A stretch of 64,000 nucleotides of DNA from Klebsiella variicola (GCF_000828055.2 NZ_CP010523.2:4650001-4714000); one strand, 5' to 3'; shown: positions 11,615 through 21,448, numbered from the stretch's first letter. The notes: generated from the letters alone by a model not told the origin. Numbers and translations are program-made.

Positions 11615-12523
11615 TTACAGCGGGAAAAGCGCGCCGGCGGGAAACGTGGATAAAAACCAGGTCACCGCCAGCAGATCGGCGCTGCCGCCGGGGCTGAGAT
11701 GGCGGGCAATCAGCTCATCGTCAAACTGGCGCAGCGCCTCCAGCCCGCCGTCCGCCAGCACGCCGCCCTGCCACAGCAGTCGCTGCGCCTCCTGCTGGAC
11801 AAAGTTCAGCCCGGCAAGCCCGCCGCGCGAGACCAGGTTGGTGTCATCATTCCACGCCATCAGATGCAGCAGGGTTTGCAGCAGCGCCAGATTGCTGTCG
11901 CCGGTCTCTTCCATCATGCGGGTAAAGACTGGCAAGGCCTGGGTACGCACCGTCAGGAAACCGCTCTCCGCCTCGCCGCGGGCCCCGGGGAGACCATAAC
12001 GCAGAAAATGAGCCTCGCCTTTACTGAGCCGTTCCCCGCCAGCAGAAGACAATTCCTGCATAACCATGCCGCGACAGAAGCGCGCCACCTGGTCGCAAAG
12101 CCGGTGCTGCTCTATCGGCTCACCTTTCGACACCAGCCTGCCCGCCGCCGCGCTGAGCAGGCCAAAAGCGAAGATCGCCCCGCGATGGGTATTCACCCCT
12201 CCGGTGGCCTCCAGCATATCGTTCTCACAGGCCATTCCCACCGGGCGCAGCATCATCAATACCTGCTCCGGCGCGACCGCCGCAGTATCGTGGCCCATGA
12301 TGAAAAATTTCTCCATCCATGGCGCCACCACCGCGGTGCTGGCCTCAAACGAGGCCAGATCCATATCCCGGTGCGCGCCAGCGTTACGAATATCCACCAA
12401 CCCGGGCTTAGGGGTCAGGCGAACTTCAGTCAACAGCGCGCGCTCTACCGCGCTGACCACCTCTTCGGCACTCAGTGGCTTCACGCGCCGCACACGCGCC
12501 GGATTCATTAACACGTCGCTCAT
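11615..12523 (-). CDS. citG: triphosphoribosyl-dephospho-CoA synthase
   Basis: CitG condenses ATP with dephospho-CoA to make 2'-(5''-triphosphoribosyl)-3'-dephospho-CoA, the precursor of the citrate lyase prosthetic group. The 302-residue protein contains the family core EVRLTPKPGLVDIRNAGAH and the segment TGGVNTHRGAIFAFGLL. It is the last gene of the operon, 18 bp after citF, with GAGGGG before the start. CitX, the transferase that loads this precursor onto CitD, is not encoded here; in K. pneumoniae it is reported to lie in a separate citWX locus. Inactive CitD therefore needs a second site in the genome. Confidence 0.95.
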   Translation of the reverse strand: MSDVLMNPARVRRVKPLSAEEVVSAVERALLTEVRLTPKPGLVDIRNAGAHRDMDLASFEASTAVVAPWMEKFFIMGHDTAAVAPEQVLMMLRPVGMACENDMLEATGGVNTHRGAIFAFGLLSAAAGRLVSKGEPIEQHRLCDQVARFCRGMVMQELSSAGGERLSKGEAHFLRYGLPGARGEAESGFLTVRTQALPVFTRMMEETGDSNLALLQTLLHLMAWNDDTNLVSRGGLAGLNFVQQEAQRLLWQGGVLADGGLEALRQFDDELIARHLSPGGSADLLAVTWFLSTFPAGALFPL

Positions 12524-12541
12524 GGCCTTTCCCCTCTGCGT

Positions 12542-14068
12542 TTAGTCGCTGTTTTTCACCTGACGAATCACATCGATGACCGAACCGTCGCGATAGCGCA
12601 CCACCGCCACCACCCGATCGGTAAATTCGATCGGCTGCGGCTTGCCGGTTAGCAGTTCCGCACGCTGCTGCAGCTCCTCAATGGTCATCAGCGGAATGCC
12701 TGCGCTGCGCAAATTGTCGATCAGGTCCTGACGTGCCGGGTTGACCGCTATGCCGTGGTCAGTGACCAGCACATCCACGCTGGCTCCCGGCGTCACGCGG
12801 GTCAGCACTTTTTCCACGACGCAGGGAATTCGCCCGCGAACTAACGGCGCGGTAATGATGGTCAGATCCGCGCCGGCGGCGGTATCGCTATGTCCGCCGG
12901 AAGCGCCGCGCAGCACGCCGTTAGAGCCGGTCATCACGTTGACGTTAAAGTCGGTATCGATTTCCAGCGCGCTGAGCATTACCACGTTTAAGCGCTCGCA
13001 GGAGGCGCCTTTAGAGCCTGGGCTGGCATACTGATTGGTGGAGATCTCGACGTGGTTCGGGTTCTGCGCCAGCGAACGCGCGGCGTCGCCATCGAACGAC
13101 TGGGTATCGAGCAGCGTTTTGATCAGCCCCTTTTCGTGCAGATCGACCATCGTGCCGGTGATGCCGCCGAGGCCGAAGCTGGCGGTGATGCCGTTACGGC
13201 GCATTTTGTCTTCGAGAAAGCGGCTGACAGCCAGCGAGGCGCCGCCGGTGCCAGTCTGCAGCGAGAAGCCGTCTTTAAAGTACCCGGAATGCTCGACCAC
13301 CTTCGCCGCCTGGCGGGCAATCAGCAGTTCGCGCGGGTTGCTGGTCAGACGGATCGCCCCAGCGGTAATTTTTTCCGGATCGCCGACTTCGTCCACCTGG
13401 ACGATCAGATCCACCTGATCCTGGGCAATGCTGGCCGGATAGTTTGGGTAATCCACCCACGCTTCGGTCAACAGCACCACGCATTTGGCATGTTCCGCAT
13501 CAACGCGCGCATAGCCCAGCGAACCGCAGCGCGACTTACCGCTAAAGCCGTTGGCATTGCCAAACTCATCGCAGCAAGGGACGCCGAGAAACGCCACATC
13601 AATCGACAGTTCGCCGCTTTGGATCAGCTGTACGCGACCGCCGTGGGAGTGGATCTGCACCGGGTTTTCCATCAGGCCGGCGGAGATCTCCTCGCCAAGC
13701 TTGCCGCGCAGACCGGAGGTGTAGATCTGGCGGATCACGCCATTTTTAATATGCTCGATCAGCGGCCAGTGGGCGTCGATCAGCGAACTGGATGCCAGGG
13801 TCAGATCGCGAAAGCCCATTTTCGCCAGCGTTGCCATGACCATGTTGACCACTTTGTCACCGCCGCGAAACGCGTGGTGGAACGAAATGGTCATGCCGTT
13901 TTGCAGGCCGGAGCGACGGATTGCCGTTTCCAGCGAGTCGCAGATTTTACGCTGGCGCTTTTCTGTTTCACTGGCCAGCCACGGACTTTTCGCCGTCACG
14001 CCCGCATAAGGGGTCAGTCCTTCCGGCATCACGTACTGCTGATTAAGCATTGCTACAGTCTCTTTCAT
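12542..14068 (-). CDS. citF: citrate lyase alpha subunit (citrate:acetyl-ACP transferase)
   Basis: The alpha subunit exchanges the acetyl group on acyl carrier protein CitD for citrate, forming citryl-ACP. The 508-residue protein belongs to the CoA-transferase-like citrate lyase alpha family, with GGDKVVNMVMATLAKMGF near the N-terminus and glycine-rich FGLGGITGTMVDLH and TGSNGVLRGASGGHSD further on. I begin at the ATG at 14068 (MKETVAML), preceded by AAGGGGAA; upstream in-frame sequence overlaps citE and has no ribosome site. It follows citE by 10 bp in the citCDEFG operon. The enzyme is a cytoplasmic (alpha-beta-gamma)6 complex working anaerobically. Confidence 0.97.
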   Translation of the reverse strand: MKETVAMLNQQYVMPEGLTPYAGVTAKSPWLASETEKRQRKICDSLETAIRRSGLQNGMTISFHHAFRGGDKVVNMVMATLAKMGFRDLTLASSSLIDAHWPLIEHIKNGVIRQIYTSGLRGKLGEEISAGLMENPVQIHSHGGRVQLIQSGELSIDVAFLGVPCCDEFGNANGFSGKSRCGSLGYARVDAEHAKCVVLLTEAWVDYPNYPASIAQDQVDLIVQVDEVGDPEKITAGAIRLTSNPRELLIARQAAKVVEHSGYFKDGFSLQTGTGGASLAVSRFLEDKMRRNGITASFGLGGITGTMVDLHEKGLIKTLLDTQSFDGDAARSLAQNPNHVEISTNQYASPGSKGASCERLNVVMLSALEIDTDFNVNVMTGSNGVLRGASGGHSDTAAGADLTIITAPLVRGRIPCVVEKVLTRVTPGASVDVLVTDHGIAVNPARQDLIDNLRSAGIPLMTIEELQQRAELLTGKPQPIEFTDRVVAVVRYRDGSVIDVIRQVKNSD

Positions 14069-14078
14069 CTTGTTCCCC

Positions 14079-14948
14079 TTAATCACGAATCCCGGAAGCC
14101 GAGAGCGCCACCACTTTGCGCGCGTGGTCAATAATCGGTCCATCGATCATTTTGCCGTTCAGCGATACCACGCCCAGACCGCGCGACTCTGCCTCTTCCG
14201 CGGCGGCAATCACCTCCAGCGCATGGTCGACCTCTTTGCGCGTCGGGGCATAGACCTGATGCAGGAGTTCAATTTGTCGTGGGTTGACCAGCGATTTGCC
14301 GTTGAAGCCGAGGTTTTTAGCCAGATTTGCTTCCGCCAGGAAGCCCTCTTCGTTATTGATATCCGACCACACCACGTCATAGGCGGCGATGCCGGCAACG
14401 CGCGCGGCATGCAGTACCGCACAGCGGGCGTAGAACAGTTCAGTACCGTCGCCGCGGGAGGTGCCCATATCCATGACGTAATCGAAGGCCGCCAGCGCGA
14501 TCGCCGCCAGACGCGGGCTGGCGCGCGCAATCTCCACCGCGTTCACCACGCCCAGCGCCGACTCGATCGCCGCCATTAACTTGGTGCTGCCCACTTCCCG
14601 GCCGCACTCGCGTTCAATCCGCTCAACGTGCGCTTCCAGCTCATGGATATCTTCTTTGCTGTCGGTTTTCGGCAAACGCACCATGTCCACACCCGCGCGG
14701 ACCACCGCTTCAAGATCGGCCAGACCGAACGGCGTATTCAGCGGGTTAATGCGCACCACGGTTTCGATATCCTGATACAGCGGATGCTGCAGCGCCTGAT
14801 GCACCAGCAAGCGGGCGGTATCTTTTTCGCGTAGCGAAACGGCATCTTCCAGGTCGAACATCACCGCATCAGCGCCGTAGACGAATGACGTGCTTAACAT
14901 GGCGGCATTGGCGCCAGGGATGAACAGCATACTGCGACGTGGTTTCAT
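14079..14948 (-). CDS. citE: citrate lyase beta subunit (citryl-ACP lyase)
   Basis: CitE cleaves citryl-ACP to oxaloacetate and acetyl-ACP, the carbon-carbon bond cleavage of citrate fermentation. The 289-residue TIM-barrel protein of the HpcH/HpaI-CitE family has [11 protein letters not shown] at the N-terminus, the acidic Mg2+-site motif FDLEDAV near residue 37, VRINPLNTP, and [13 protein letters not shown] start at the ATG at 14948, which overlaps the citD stop as ATGA, so translation is coupled. A longer in-frame start at 15023 lies inside citD and lacks support. Confidence 0.97.
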
Positions 14949-15238
14949 AACTGGCTCCATTGCAATTGAGACTGTTGCGCCGCGCGCAGCGCCGCGGCCT
15001 GTACACGGGCCCGCAGTACGCACTCCAGGGCGCCTTTATCATCGACCACCACGTTGGCCTGCTTCACGCCAAGCTGCGCCAGCGTTTCTCTGACCACCTG
15101 CTCAATCGCAGCGCCAAACTGTTGTTTCACAATGCTGTCGATTTCCAGCTGAATGCCCGGCTGCGCCGCCGGTCCAATCCTGACCATCACATCGCTGGAC
15201 TCCAGCGTGCCGGCCAGGGCGTCAATCTTCATTTCCAT
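14945..15238 (-). CDS. citD: citrate lyase gamma subunit (acyl carrier protein)
   Basis: The 97-residue acyl carrier protein carries the phosphoribosyl-dephospho-CoA group that holds the acetyl or citryl thioester during catalysis. The attachment residue is Ser14, in the context [11 protein letters not shown], as established for the Klebsiella enzyme. The remainder ([29 protein letters not shown]) matches the family, and the length is standard. It lies 30 bp after citC and overlaps citE by 4 nt. Maturation needs CitG (next door), CitX (not in this window) and acetylation by CitC. Confidence 0.97.
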
Positions 15239-15268
15239 AGGGGAAAATCCTTTGTTAGGGCGTATAAA

Positions 15269-16297
15269 TCAGGCGGTTTGATGTTCGCTCTCCGCCAGTT
15301 GCATCAGAAAAGAGAGGGTGCCCGGCGGCACCAGCGCCGCGACGGCTTGCCAGTTGCGCTGTCGGTACAGCTCGCGCACGCGGGAAGCGGATATCGGCCC
15401 GCCGTTTTTTTCGATGCGCGCCAGCTCCACAACTTCAACTGGCGGCGCGTCACCGGGCGCTTCCAGCAACGCTTTCATGCGCTGGTTGTAGCTACGGGTC
15501 AGCGAACACAGCGGCTCGGTGCCGACAAAGCGATGGGTTATCTGCAGCGCCGGGGCCAGGCGTTCACGGAATATCTGCAGGTCAATCTGGCTGTGGCAGT
15601 CATCGACCACGCCCTGCTCTTTGAGGAAGTAGCCGGGAAACGTCGCCCGCGAGATGAGGTATGCCGAGCCGGGATGCAGCGTCACTTTGTCGATGCCGGC
15701 GATACCTTTTTCGATAAGCGTAAAGCGATCGTGATAGGAAAAGCAGGAGGCATCTTCCTTCACGACAAACAGATGTAACCAGTCGCACTGGCGTGCCGCC
15801 TGCTCCACCAGCCAACGGTGGCCGAGAGTGAAGGGATTGGCATTCATCACAATGGCGCCGATTTTGCGCCCCGGCTGACGGTACATCGCCAGCTGTCGGC
15901 AATAGCGCGTCAGCCGTTCGCGGCTGTTTTCCATTAATACAGCGCGATCGCCCGCCTGGGCAATTGGCCAGAAGCCTGCCCCGGAAAATAGCGCAGCGTT
16001 ACTGGGTTTAGTGAATAAAAACAGCTCGCTGCGCCCCAGCTCATAGGCCAGCGTCAGGAGCTCGGTCAGTAATTTAAGGCTCAGCCCCTCCCCCTGCAGC
16101 GAGGGATCGATGGCGATGCATTTCAGCACATTGCCGGCGATAGCACCGCAGCCGACCAGCCGCTGCTGATACTCGGCGATAATCGCCATTTCGCAGTCGG
16201 CCTCTAACGACAGTTGATGCTGGCGGAGAAACCGATCGATCGCCTCTCGCCGCGGTTTATCTTTTAATAGCTGAACGCGTTTTAATATCAGTGTCAT
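15269..16297 (-). CDS. citC: [citrate (pro-3S)-lyase] ligase
   Basis: CitC acetylates the thiol of the citrate lyase prosthetic group with acetate and ATP, switching the enzyme on. The 342-residue protein has an N-terminal GNAT-like half (LVGCGAIAGNVLKCIAIDPS, GEGLSLKLL) and a C-terminal nucleotidyltransferase half. The latter has the adenylate-site motif NANPFTLGHRWLVEQA near 155-170 and a late ISASRVRELY motif. It is the first gene of citCDEFG and diverges from citS across a 256-bp AT-rich control region. Only a weak ribosome site (GAAGCGC) precedes the start. The first ATG gives the full family length. Confidence 0.95.
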   Translation of the reverse strand: MTLILKRVQLLKDKPRREAIDRFLRQHQLSLEADCEMAIIAEYQQRLVGCGAIAGNVLKCIAIDPSLQGEGLSLKLLTELLTLAYELGRSELFLFTKPSNAALFSGAGFWPIAQAGDRAVLMENSRERLTRYCRQLAMYRQPGRKIGAIVMNANPFTLGHRWLVEQAARQCDWLHLFVVKEDASCFSYHDRFTLIEKGIAGIDKVTLHPGSAYLISRATFPGYFLKEQGVVDDCHSQIDLQIFRERLAPALQITHRFVGTEPLCSLTRSYNQRMKALLEAPGDAPPVEVVELARIEKNGGPISASRVRELYRQRNWQAVAALVPPGTLSFLMQLAESEHQTA

Positions 16298-16553
16298 TTT
16301 TTAGCGCTTCGTAATTTCAAAACGAACTGTATTTCGCCAGCGTTCGGCTATGGATTCTTGTATTTAAGTCACAGTTTTTCTCGTGGCTTAATTGGCTTTA
16401 TGGTTTTTATGTTGTTAATTAATTCAGAATCATAAAACCAATTAAATTAATAAAAAACACGAGTATTCAGTGAAGATAATCACACCTTACCCCTGGGTCT
16501 ATTTATTACTATGCGCCGGTCTTACTACTCCATCAATAAACAGGATAACGTTT
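16298..16553. promoter_or_regulatory. divergent citC / citS control region
   Basis: This 256-bp region separates the two citrate operons. Its centre (about 16380-16465) is strongly AT-rich with several AATTAA and TTAATT repeats. In K. pneumoniae the response regulator CitB is known to bind AT-rich targets between citC and citS and activate both, with CRP and anaerobiosis also contributing. The best CRP match is AGTGAAGATAATCACA at 16469-16484. I cannot define the exact CitB footprints or start sites by eye. Confidence 0.8.
16469..16484 (+). promoter_or_regulatory. candidate CRP site upstream of citS
   Basis: AGTGAAGATAATCACA has the GTGA-N6-TCAC CRP core. It lies 70 bp before the citS ATG. 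Catabolite control of these operons through CRP is reported for K. pneumoniae. Confidence 0.6.
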
Positions 16554-17894
16554 ATGACTAACATGAGTCAGGCTCCGGCAGCGGAGAAGAAGGGCGTTAA
16601 CGACCTGCTGGGATTTAAAATCTTCGGCATGCCGCTACCTCTTTACGCGTTTGCGTTAATTACACTATTACTTTCACATTTCTATAACGCTTTACCCACC
16701 GACATTGTCGGCGGTTTCGCCATCATGTTTATTATCGGCGCCTTGTTCGGCGAAATTGGTAAGCGCCTGCCAATATTCAATAAATATATCGGTGGCGCAC
16801 CAGTGATGATTTTCCTGGTGGCAGCCTATTTCGTTTATGCCGGTATTTTCACGCAGAAAGAGATCGATGCCATCAGCAATGTGATGGATAAGAGTAACTT
16901 CCTTAACTTGTTCATCGCAGTATTAATTACCGGTGCGATTCTGTCGGTGAACCGCCGCCTGCTGCTGAAATCGCTGCTCGGCTACATCCCAACCATCCTG
17001 ATGGGCATTATCGGCGCGTCGATTTTCGGTATCGCTATCGGTCTGGTGTTCGGGATTCCGGTTGATCGCATCATGATGCTCTACGTTCTGCCGATCATGG
17101 GCGGCGGCAACGGCGCGGGCGCAGTCCCCCTGTCGGAGATCTACCACTCCGTCACTGGTCGTTCTCGCGAAGAATATTACTCTACTGCCATCGCTATCCT
17201 GACCATCGCCAACATCTTCGCCATCGTCTTTGCCGCGATACTCGATATCATCGGTAAAAAGCACACCTGGCTGAGCGGCGAAGGCGAACTGGTGCGTAAA
17301 GCCTCATTCAAAGTGGAAGACGATGAAAAAGCGGGACAAATCACCCATCGTGAAACCGCCGTCGGCCTGGTGCTGTCCACTACCTGTTTCCTGCTGGCCT
17401 ACGTCGTCGCCAAGAAAATCCTGCCCAGCATTGGCGGCGTTTCGATTCACTACTTCGCGTGGATGGTATTGATCGTTGCGGCGCTAAACGCCTCCGGCCT
17501 GTGCTCACCAGAAATCAAAGCCGGCGCCAAGCGTCTGTCTGATTTCTTCTCCAAACAGTTGCTGTGGGTACTGATGGTCGGCGTCGGCGTCTGCTACACC
17601 GACCTGCAGGAAATCATCAATGCCATTACTGTCTATAACGTTGTTATCGCCGCCGTAATCGTTATCGGCGCAGTGCTCGGCGCGGCGATCGGCGGCTGGA
17701 TGATGGGCTTCTTCCCAATTGAATCGGCGATCACGGCGGGCCTGTGTATGGCTAACCGCGGCGGTTCCGGAGACCTGGAAGTCCTTTCCGCCTGTAACCG
17801 TATGAGCCTTATCTCTTATGCGCAAATCTCCTCCCGTTTGGGCGGCGGTATTGTGCTGGTCATCGCCAGTATCGTGTTCGGCATGATGATTTAA
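16554..17894 (+). CDS. citS: Na+/citrate symporter
   Basis: CitS imports divalent citrate with two Na+ across the inner membrane under anaerobic conditions. The 446-residue protein is a 2-hydroxycarboxylate transporter with an alternating hydrophobic pattern and the two re-entrant loop GGxG motifs: LPIMGGGNGAGAVPLSEIY and later CMANRGGSGDLEVLSAC. I start at the ATG at 16554 (MTNMSQAP), giving the known Klebsiella length; an in-frame GTG at 16470 lies inside the CRP site. Its downstream partner is the oxaloacetate decarboxylase Na+ pump, which recycles the Na+ gradient that drives uptake. Confidence 0.97.
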   Translation: MTNMSQAPAAEKKGVNDLLGFKIFGMPLPLYAFALITLLLSHFYNALPTDIVGGFAIMFIIGALFGEIGKRLPIFNKYIGGAPVMIFLVAAYFVYAGIFTQKEIDAISNVMDKSNFLNLFIAVLITGAILSVNRRLLLKSLLGYIPTILMGIIGASIFGIAIGLVFGIPVDRIMMLYVLPIMGGGNGAGAVPLSEIYHSVTGRSREEYYSTAIAILTIANIFAIVFAAILDIIGKKHTWLSGEGELVRKASFKVEDDEKAGQITHRETAVGLVLSTTCFLLAYVVAKKILPSIGGVSIHYFAWMVLIVAALNASGLCSPEIKAGAKRLSDFFSKQLLWVLMVGVGVCYTDLQEIINAITVYNVVIAAVIVIGAVLGAAIGGWMMGFFPIESAITAGLCMANRGGSGDLEVLSACNRMSLISYAQISSRLGGGIVLVIASIVFGMMI

Positions 17895-17901
17895 CCCATT
17901 T

Positions 17902-18031
17902 GCACGGTGGCGCGTTGAACTGACGAGGTAAATGGCTTATCAGGGTCCCATGCCGGGAGCGGTAGAGGGAAATCCACCCTACTCCTTAGCCGGAAACGCC
18001 AGAAACGTCACCAGGCAGCGCGCCATCGTGC
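17902..18031 (+). other. nested inverted repeat between citS and oadG
   Basis: GCACGGTGGCGCG (17902-17914) can pair with CGCGCCATCGTGC (18019-18031), 13 bp with one G-U pair, closing a 104-nt loop. Inside the loop, GCGGTAGAGGG and CCCTACTCC, framed by CCGG on both sides, form a smaller imperfect hairpin. The outer 3' arm ends 19 nt before the oadG start. The structure fills nearly all of the 156-nt gap and would be part of the citS-oadGAB mRNA. Confidence 0.55.
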
Positions 18032-18050
18032 CTCTATTTGAGATGTACCA

Positions 18051-18302
18051 ATGACTGACAATGCCGTCCTGTTAGGCGAAGGCTTCACCCTGATGTTTCT
18101 CGGCATGGGCTTTGTGCTGGTGTTCCTGCTGCTGCTCATCTTTGCCATCCGGGGAATGTCCCTCGCCGTCAACCGCCTGTTTCCCGAGCCGCCTGCCGCC
18201 CCCAAACCGGCACCGGCCGCCGTCGCGCCCGCCGACGACTTCGCCCGCTTAAAGCCGGCGATTGTCGCCGCCATTCACCACCATCGCCGTCTTCACCCTT
18301 AA
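18051..18302 (+). CDS. oadG: oxaloacetate decarboxylase gamma chain
   Basis: The 83-residue gamma subunit anchors and assembles the Na+-pumping oxaloacetate decarboxylase, bridging OadA to membrane subunit OadB. It has one N-terminal membrane helix ([20 protein letters not shown], about 12-31), a Pro/Ala-rich linker, and a C-terminal tail [10 protein letters not shown] rich in His, consistent with the Zn2+ binding reported for this subunit. The start ATG at 18051 has only a modest ribosome site. It lies behind the citS intercistronic inverted repeat and 15 bp before oadA. Confidence 0.95.
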   Translation: MTDNAVLLGEGFTLMFLGMGFVLVFLLLLIFAIRGMSLAVNRLFPEPPAAPKPAPAAVAPADDFARLKPAIVAAIHHHRRLHP

Positions 18303-18317
18303 TTCACGGAGGAATTT

Positions 18318-20087
18318 ATGACCGTTGCCATTACCGATGTCGTCCTGCGCGACGCCCACCAGTCCCTGTTCGCCACCCGTCTGCGTCTCGACGATATGCT
18401 CCCCGTCGCCGCTCAGCTGGATGACGTCGGCTACCGCTCGCTGGAGTGCTGGGGCGGCGCCACCTTTGACGCCTGCATCCGCTTCCTCGGCGAGGACCCG
18501 TGGGTCCGCCTGCGCGAGCTGAAAAAGGCGATGCCGAAGACCCCGCTGCAGATGCTGCTCCGCGGCCAGAACCTGCTCGGCTACCGCCACTACGCCGACG
18601 ACGTGGTGGAGCGCTTCGTGGAGCGCGCCGTCAAAAACGGCATGGACGTCTTCCGCGTCTTCGACGCCATGAACGACCCGCGCAACATGCAGGCCGCCCT
18701 GCAGGCGGTCCGCCGCCACGGCGCCCACGCCCAGGGTACGCTTTCGTACACCACCAGCCCGGCGCACACCCTGCAGACCTGGCTCGACCTCACCGAACAG
18801 CTGCTGGAGACCGGCGTTGACTCCGTCGCCATCAAGGACATGTCCGGCATTCTGACGCCGCATGCCGCCTTTGAGCTGGTCAGCGAAATCAAGAAGCGCT
18901 ACGACGTCACCCTGCACCTGCACTGTCATGCCACCACCGGGATGGCGGAGATGGCCCTGCTGAAGGCCATTGAAGCCGGGGTCGACGGCGTGGATACGGC
19001 GATTTCGTCCATGAGCGCCACCTACGGCCACCCGGCCACCGAGGCGCTGGTCGCCACCCTCGCCGGCACGCAATATGACACCGGGCTGGATATCCACAAG
19101 CTGGAGAGCATCGCCGCGTACTTCCGCGAGGTGCGTAAGAAGTACCACGCCTTCGAAGGCCAGCTGAAGGGCACCGACAGCCGCATCCTCGTCGCCCAGG
19201 TCCCGGGCGGGATGCTCACCAACCTCGAAAGTCAGCTGAAGCAGCAGAGCGCCGCCCACCGTCTGGATGAGGTGCTGGCGGAAATCCCCCGCGTGCGCGA
19301 GGACCTCGGCTTCATCCCGCTGGTGACCCCGACCTCGCAGATTGTCGGCACCCAGGCGGTGCTCAACGTCCTGACCGGCGAGCGCTACAAAACCATCGCG
19401 AAGGAGACCGCCGGTATCCTGAAGGGTGAGTACGGCCGCACCCCGGCGCCGGTGAACGCCGCCCTGCAGGCGCGGGTGCTCGAGGGCGCTGAAGCCATCA
19501 CCTGCCGCCCGGCCGACCTGCTGAAGCCGGAGCTGGCGCAGCTGGAAGCGGATGTGAAACGCCAGGCACAGGAGAAGGGCATCACCCTTGCCGAAAACGC
19601 CATCGACGACGTGCTCACCGTGGCCCTGTTCCCGCAGCCCGGCCTGAAGTTCCTCGAAAACCGCCACAACCCGGCAGCCTTTGAGCCGGTACCGCAGGCG
19701 GAAGCCGCGCAGCCGCTGGCAAAAGCAGAAAAACCTGCCGCCTCCGGCGTCTACACCGTCGAAGTGGAAGGCAAAGCCTTTGTGGTCAAAGTCAGCGACG
19801 GCGGCGATGTCAGCCAGCTCAGCGCCGCGCCGGTGGCCGCGGCGCCTGCTGCCGCCCCGGCTCCGGCCGGCGCCGGCACCCCGGTGACCGCCCCGCTGGC
19901 GGGCACTATCTGGAAGGTGCTGGCCGCGGAAGGCCAGACGGTGGCCGAAGGCGAGGTGCTGCTGATTCTGGAAGCCATGAAGATGGAAACCGAAATCCGC
20001 GCCGCGCAGGCCGGGACCGTACGCGGTATCGCGGTGAAAGCCGGCGACGCGGTGGCGGTCGGCGACACTCTGCTGCAGCTGGCGTAA
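18318..20087 (+). CDS. oadA: oxaloacetate decarboxylase alpha chain (carboxyltransferase + biotin domain)
   Basis: OadA transfers the carboxyl group of oxaloacetate to biotin, giving pyruvate. The 589-residue protein has an N-terminal carboxyltransferase TIM barrel with [10 protein letters not shown] (residues 7-16) and the metal-ligand motif HLHCHATTG near 205-213. A conserved association region follows, then an Ala/Pro-rich linker ([18 protein letters not shown]) and a biotinyl domain with biotin Lys555 in EAMKMETEI, 34 residues from the end. A strong GGAGGAA precedes the start. Carboxybiotin then moves to OadB. The gene is very GC-rich and G/C-ending in codon use, more so than citS or citA, and throws long false ORFs on the other strand. 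Confidence 0.98.
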   Translation: MTVAITDVVLRDAHQSLFATRLRLDDMLPVAAQLDDVGYRSLECWGGATFDACIRFLGEDPWVRLRELKKAMPKTPLQMLLRGQNLLGYRHYADDVVERFVERAVKNGMDVFRVFDAMNDPRNMQAALQAVRRHGAHAQGTLSYTTSPAHTLQTWLDLTEQLLETGVDSVAIKDMSGILTPHAAFELVSEIKKRYDVTLHLHCHATTGMAEMALLKAIEAGVDGVDTAISSMSATYGHPATEALVATLAGTQYDTGLDIHKLESIAAYFREVRKKYHAFEGQLKGTDSRILVAQVPGGMLTNLESQLKQQSAAHRLDEVLAEIPRVREDLGFIPLVTPTSQIVGTQAVLNVLTGERYKTIAKETAGILKGEYGRTPAPVNAALQARVLEGAEAITCRPADLLKPELAQLEADVKRQAQEKGITLAENAIDDVLTVALFPQPGLKFLENRHNPAAFEPVPQAEAAQPLAKAEKPAASGVYTVEVEGKAFVVKVSDGGDVSQLSAAPVAAAPAAAPAPAGAGTPVTAPLAGTIWKVLAAEGQTVAEGEVLLILEAMKMETEIRAAQAGTVRGIAVKAGDAVAVGDTLLQLA

Positions 20088-20102
20088 GGACGAGGAGCGG
20101 AA

Positions 20103-21404
20103 ATGGAAAGTCTGAACGCCCTGATTCAGGGCATGGGGCTGATGCACCTCGGCGCCGGCCAGGCGGTGATGCTGCTGGTCAGCCTGCTGCTGCTGTGGCT
20201 GGCGATTGCGAAGAAGTTCGAGCCGTTACTGCTGCTGCCGATTGGCTTCGGCGGCCTGCTGTCGAACATCCCGGAGGCCGGGCTGGCGCTCACCGCCCTG
20301 GAGAGCCTGCTGGCCCACCACGACCCGGCGCAGCTGGCGGTGATTGCCGCGAAGCTCCACTGCGCGCCGGACGTCCACGCCATCAAAGAGGCACTGGCGC
20401 TGGCCCTGCCGTCGGTGCAGGGGCAGATGGAGAGCCTCGCGGTGGACATGGGCTACTCCGCCGGGGTGCTGGCCATCTTCTATAAGGTGGCGATTGGCTC
20501 AGGCATCGCGCCGCTGGTCATCTTTATGGGCGTCGGGGCAATGACCGATTTCGGCCCGCTGCTGGCCAACCCGCGCACCCTGCTGCTGGGGGCGGCGGCG
20601 CAGTTCGGGATCTTCGCCACCGTGCTCGGGGCGCTGACGCTGAACTACTTCGGCATCATCAGCTTCACCCTGCCGCAGGCGGCGGCCATCGGCATCATCG
20701 GCGGCGCCGACGGCCCGACGGCGATTTACCTGTCGGGCAAGCTGGCACCGGAGCTGCTGGGGGCCATCGCGGTGGCGGCCTACTCCTATATGGCGCTGGT
20801 GCCGCTGATCCAGCCGCCGATCATGAAGGCGCTGACCAGCGACAGGGAGCGGAAGATCCGCATGGTGCAGCTGCGCACGGTGAGTAAGCGGGAGAAGATC
20901 CTGTTCCCGGCGGTGCTGTTGCTGCTGGTGGCGCTCCTGCTGCCGGACGCCGCGCCGCTGCTGGGGATGTTCTGCTTCGGCAACCTGATGCGCGAGAGCG
21001 GCGTGGTGGAGCGGCTGAGCGATACGGTGCAGAACGCGCTGATCAACATCGTGACCATCTTCCTCGGACTGTCGGTGGGGGCCAAGCTGGTGGCGGACAA
21101 GTTCCTGCAGCCGCAGACGCTGGGGATCCTGGTGCTGGGGGTGATCGCCTTCTGCGTGGGCACCGCGGCCGGGGTGCTGATGGCGAAGCTGCTGAACAGG
21201 TTCAGTAAGAACCCGATCAACCCGCTGATCGGCTCGGCGGGGGTGTCGGCGGTGCCGATGGCGGCGCGGGTGTCGAACAAGGTGGGTCTGGAAGCGGACG
21301 GGCAGAACTTCCTGCTGATGCACGCCATGGGCCCGAACGTGGCCGGGGTGATCGGCTCGGCGATCGCCGCCGGGGTGATGCTCAAGTACGTGCTGGCGAT
21401 GTAG
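20103..21404 (+). CDS. oadB: oxaloacetate decarboxylase beta chain, Na+ pump
   Basis: OadB is the integral membrane subunit that decarboxylates carboxybiotin and exports Na+. The 433-residue protein is largely hydrophobic. It carries the key motif [25 protein letters not shown] near 200, whose Asp corresponds to the Na+-site Asp203, and late [19 protein letters not shown] and [16 protein letters not shown] segments. It begins 15 bp after oadA with GAGGAGCGG as ribosome site. Codon use is extremely GC-rich like oadA. Downstream a terminator-like hairpin precedes citAB. Confidence 0.98.
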   Translation: MESLNALIQGMGLMHLGAGQAVMLLVSLLLLWLAIAKKFEPLLLLPIGFGGLLSNIPEAGLALTALESLLAHHDPAQLAVIAAKLHCAPDVHAIKEALALALPSVQGQMESLAVDMGYSAGVLAIFYKVAIGSGIAPLVIFMGVGAMTDFGPLLANPRTLLLGAAAQFGIFATVLGALTLNYFGIISFTLPQAAAIGIIGGADGPTAIYLSGKLAPELLGAIAVAAYSYMALVPLIQPPIMKALTSDRERKIRMVQLRTVSKREKILFPAVLLLLVALLLPDAAPLLGMFCFGNLMRESGVVERLSDTVQNALINIVTIFLGLSVGAKLVADKFLQPQTLGILVLGVIAFCVGTAAGVLMAKLLNRFSKNPINPLIGSAGVSAVPMAARVSNKVGLEADGQNFLLMHAMGPNVAGVIGSAIAAGVMLKYVLAM

Positions 21405-21416
21405 GCCAGCGTTCTT

Positions 21417-21448
21417 CCCGGAGGTGTGTCTGTCGCCCCGCCTCCGGG
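21417..21448 (+). terminator. hairpin between oadB and citA
   Basis: CCCGGAGG (21417-21424) pairs with CCTCCGGG (21441-21448), extended by two inner pairs. It lies 13 bp after the oadB stop and is followed by CTGATTTGAT rather than a T run. It may be a partial terminator that lowers citAB relative to citS-oadGAB. citA starts 112 bp further on. Confidence 0.5.

Noticed and set aside
18249..20147. 632-codon ORF antisense to oadA
   Set aside because: It is the complement of a GC-rich real gene with clear OadA domains. Its translation is low-complexity, rich in Gly, His, Arg and Gln, with no recognisable domain and no ribosome site.
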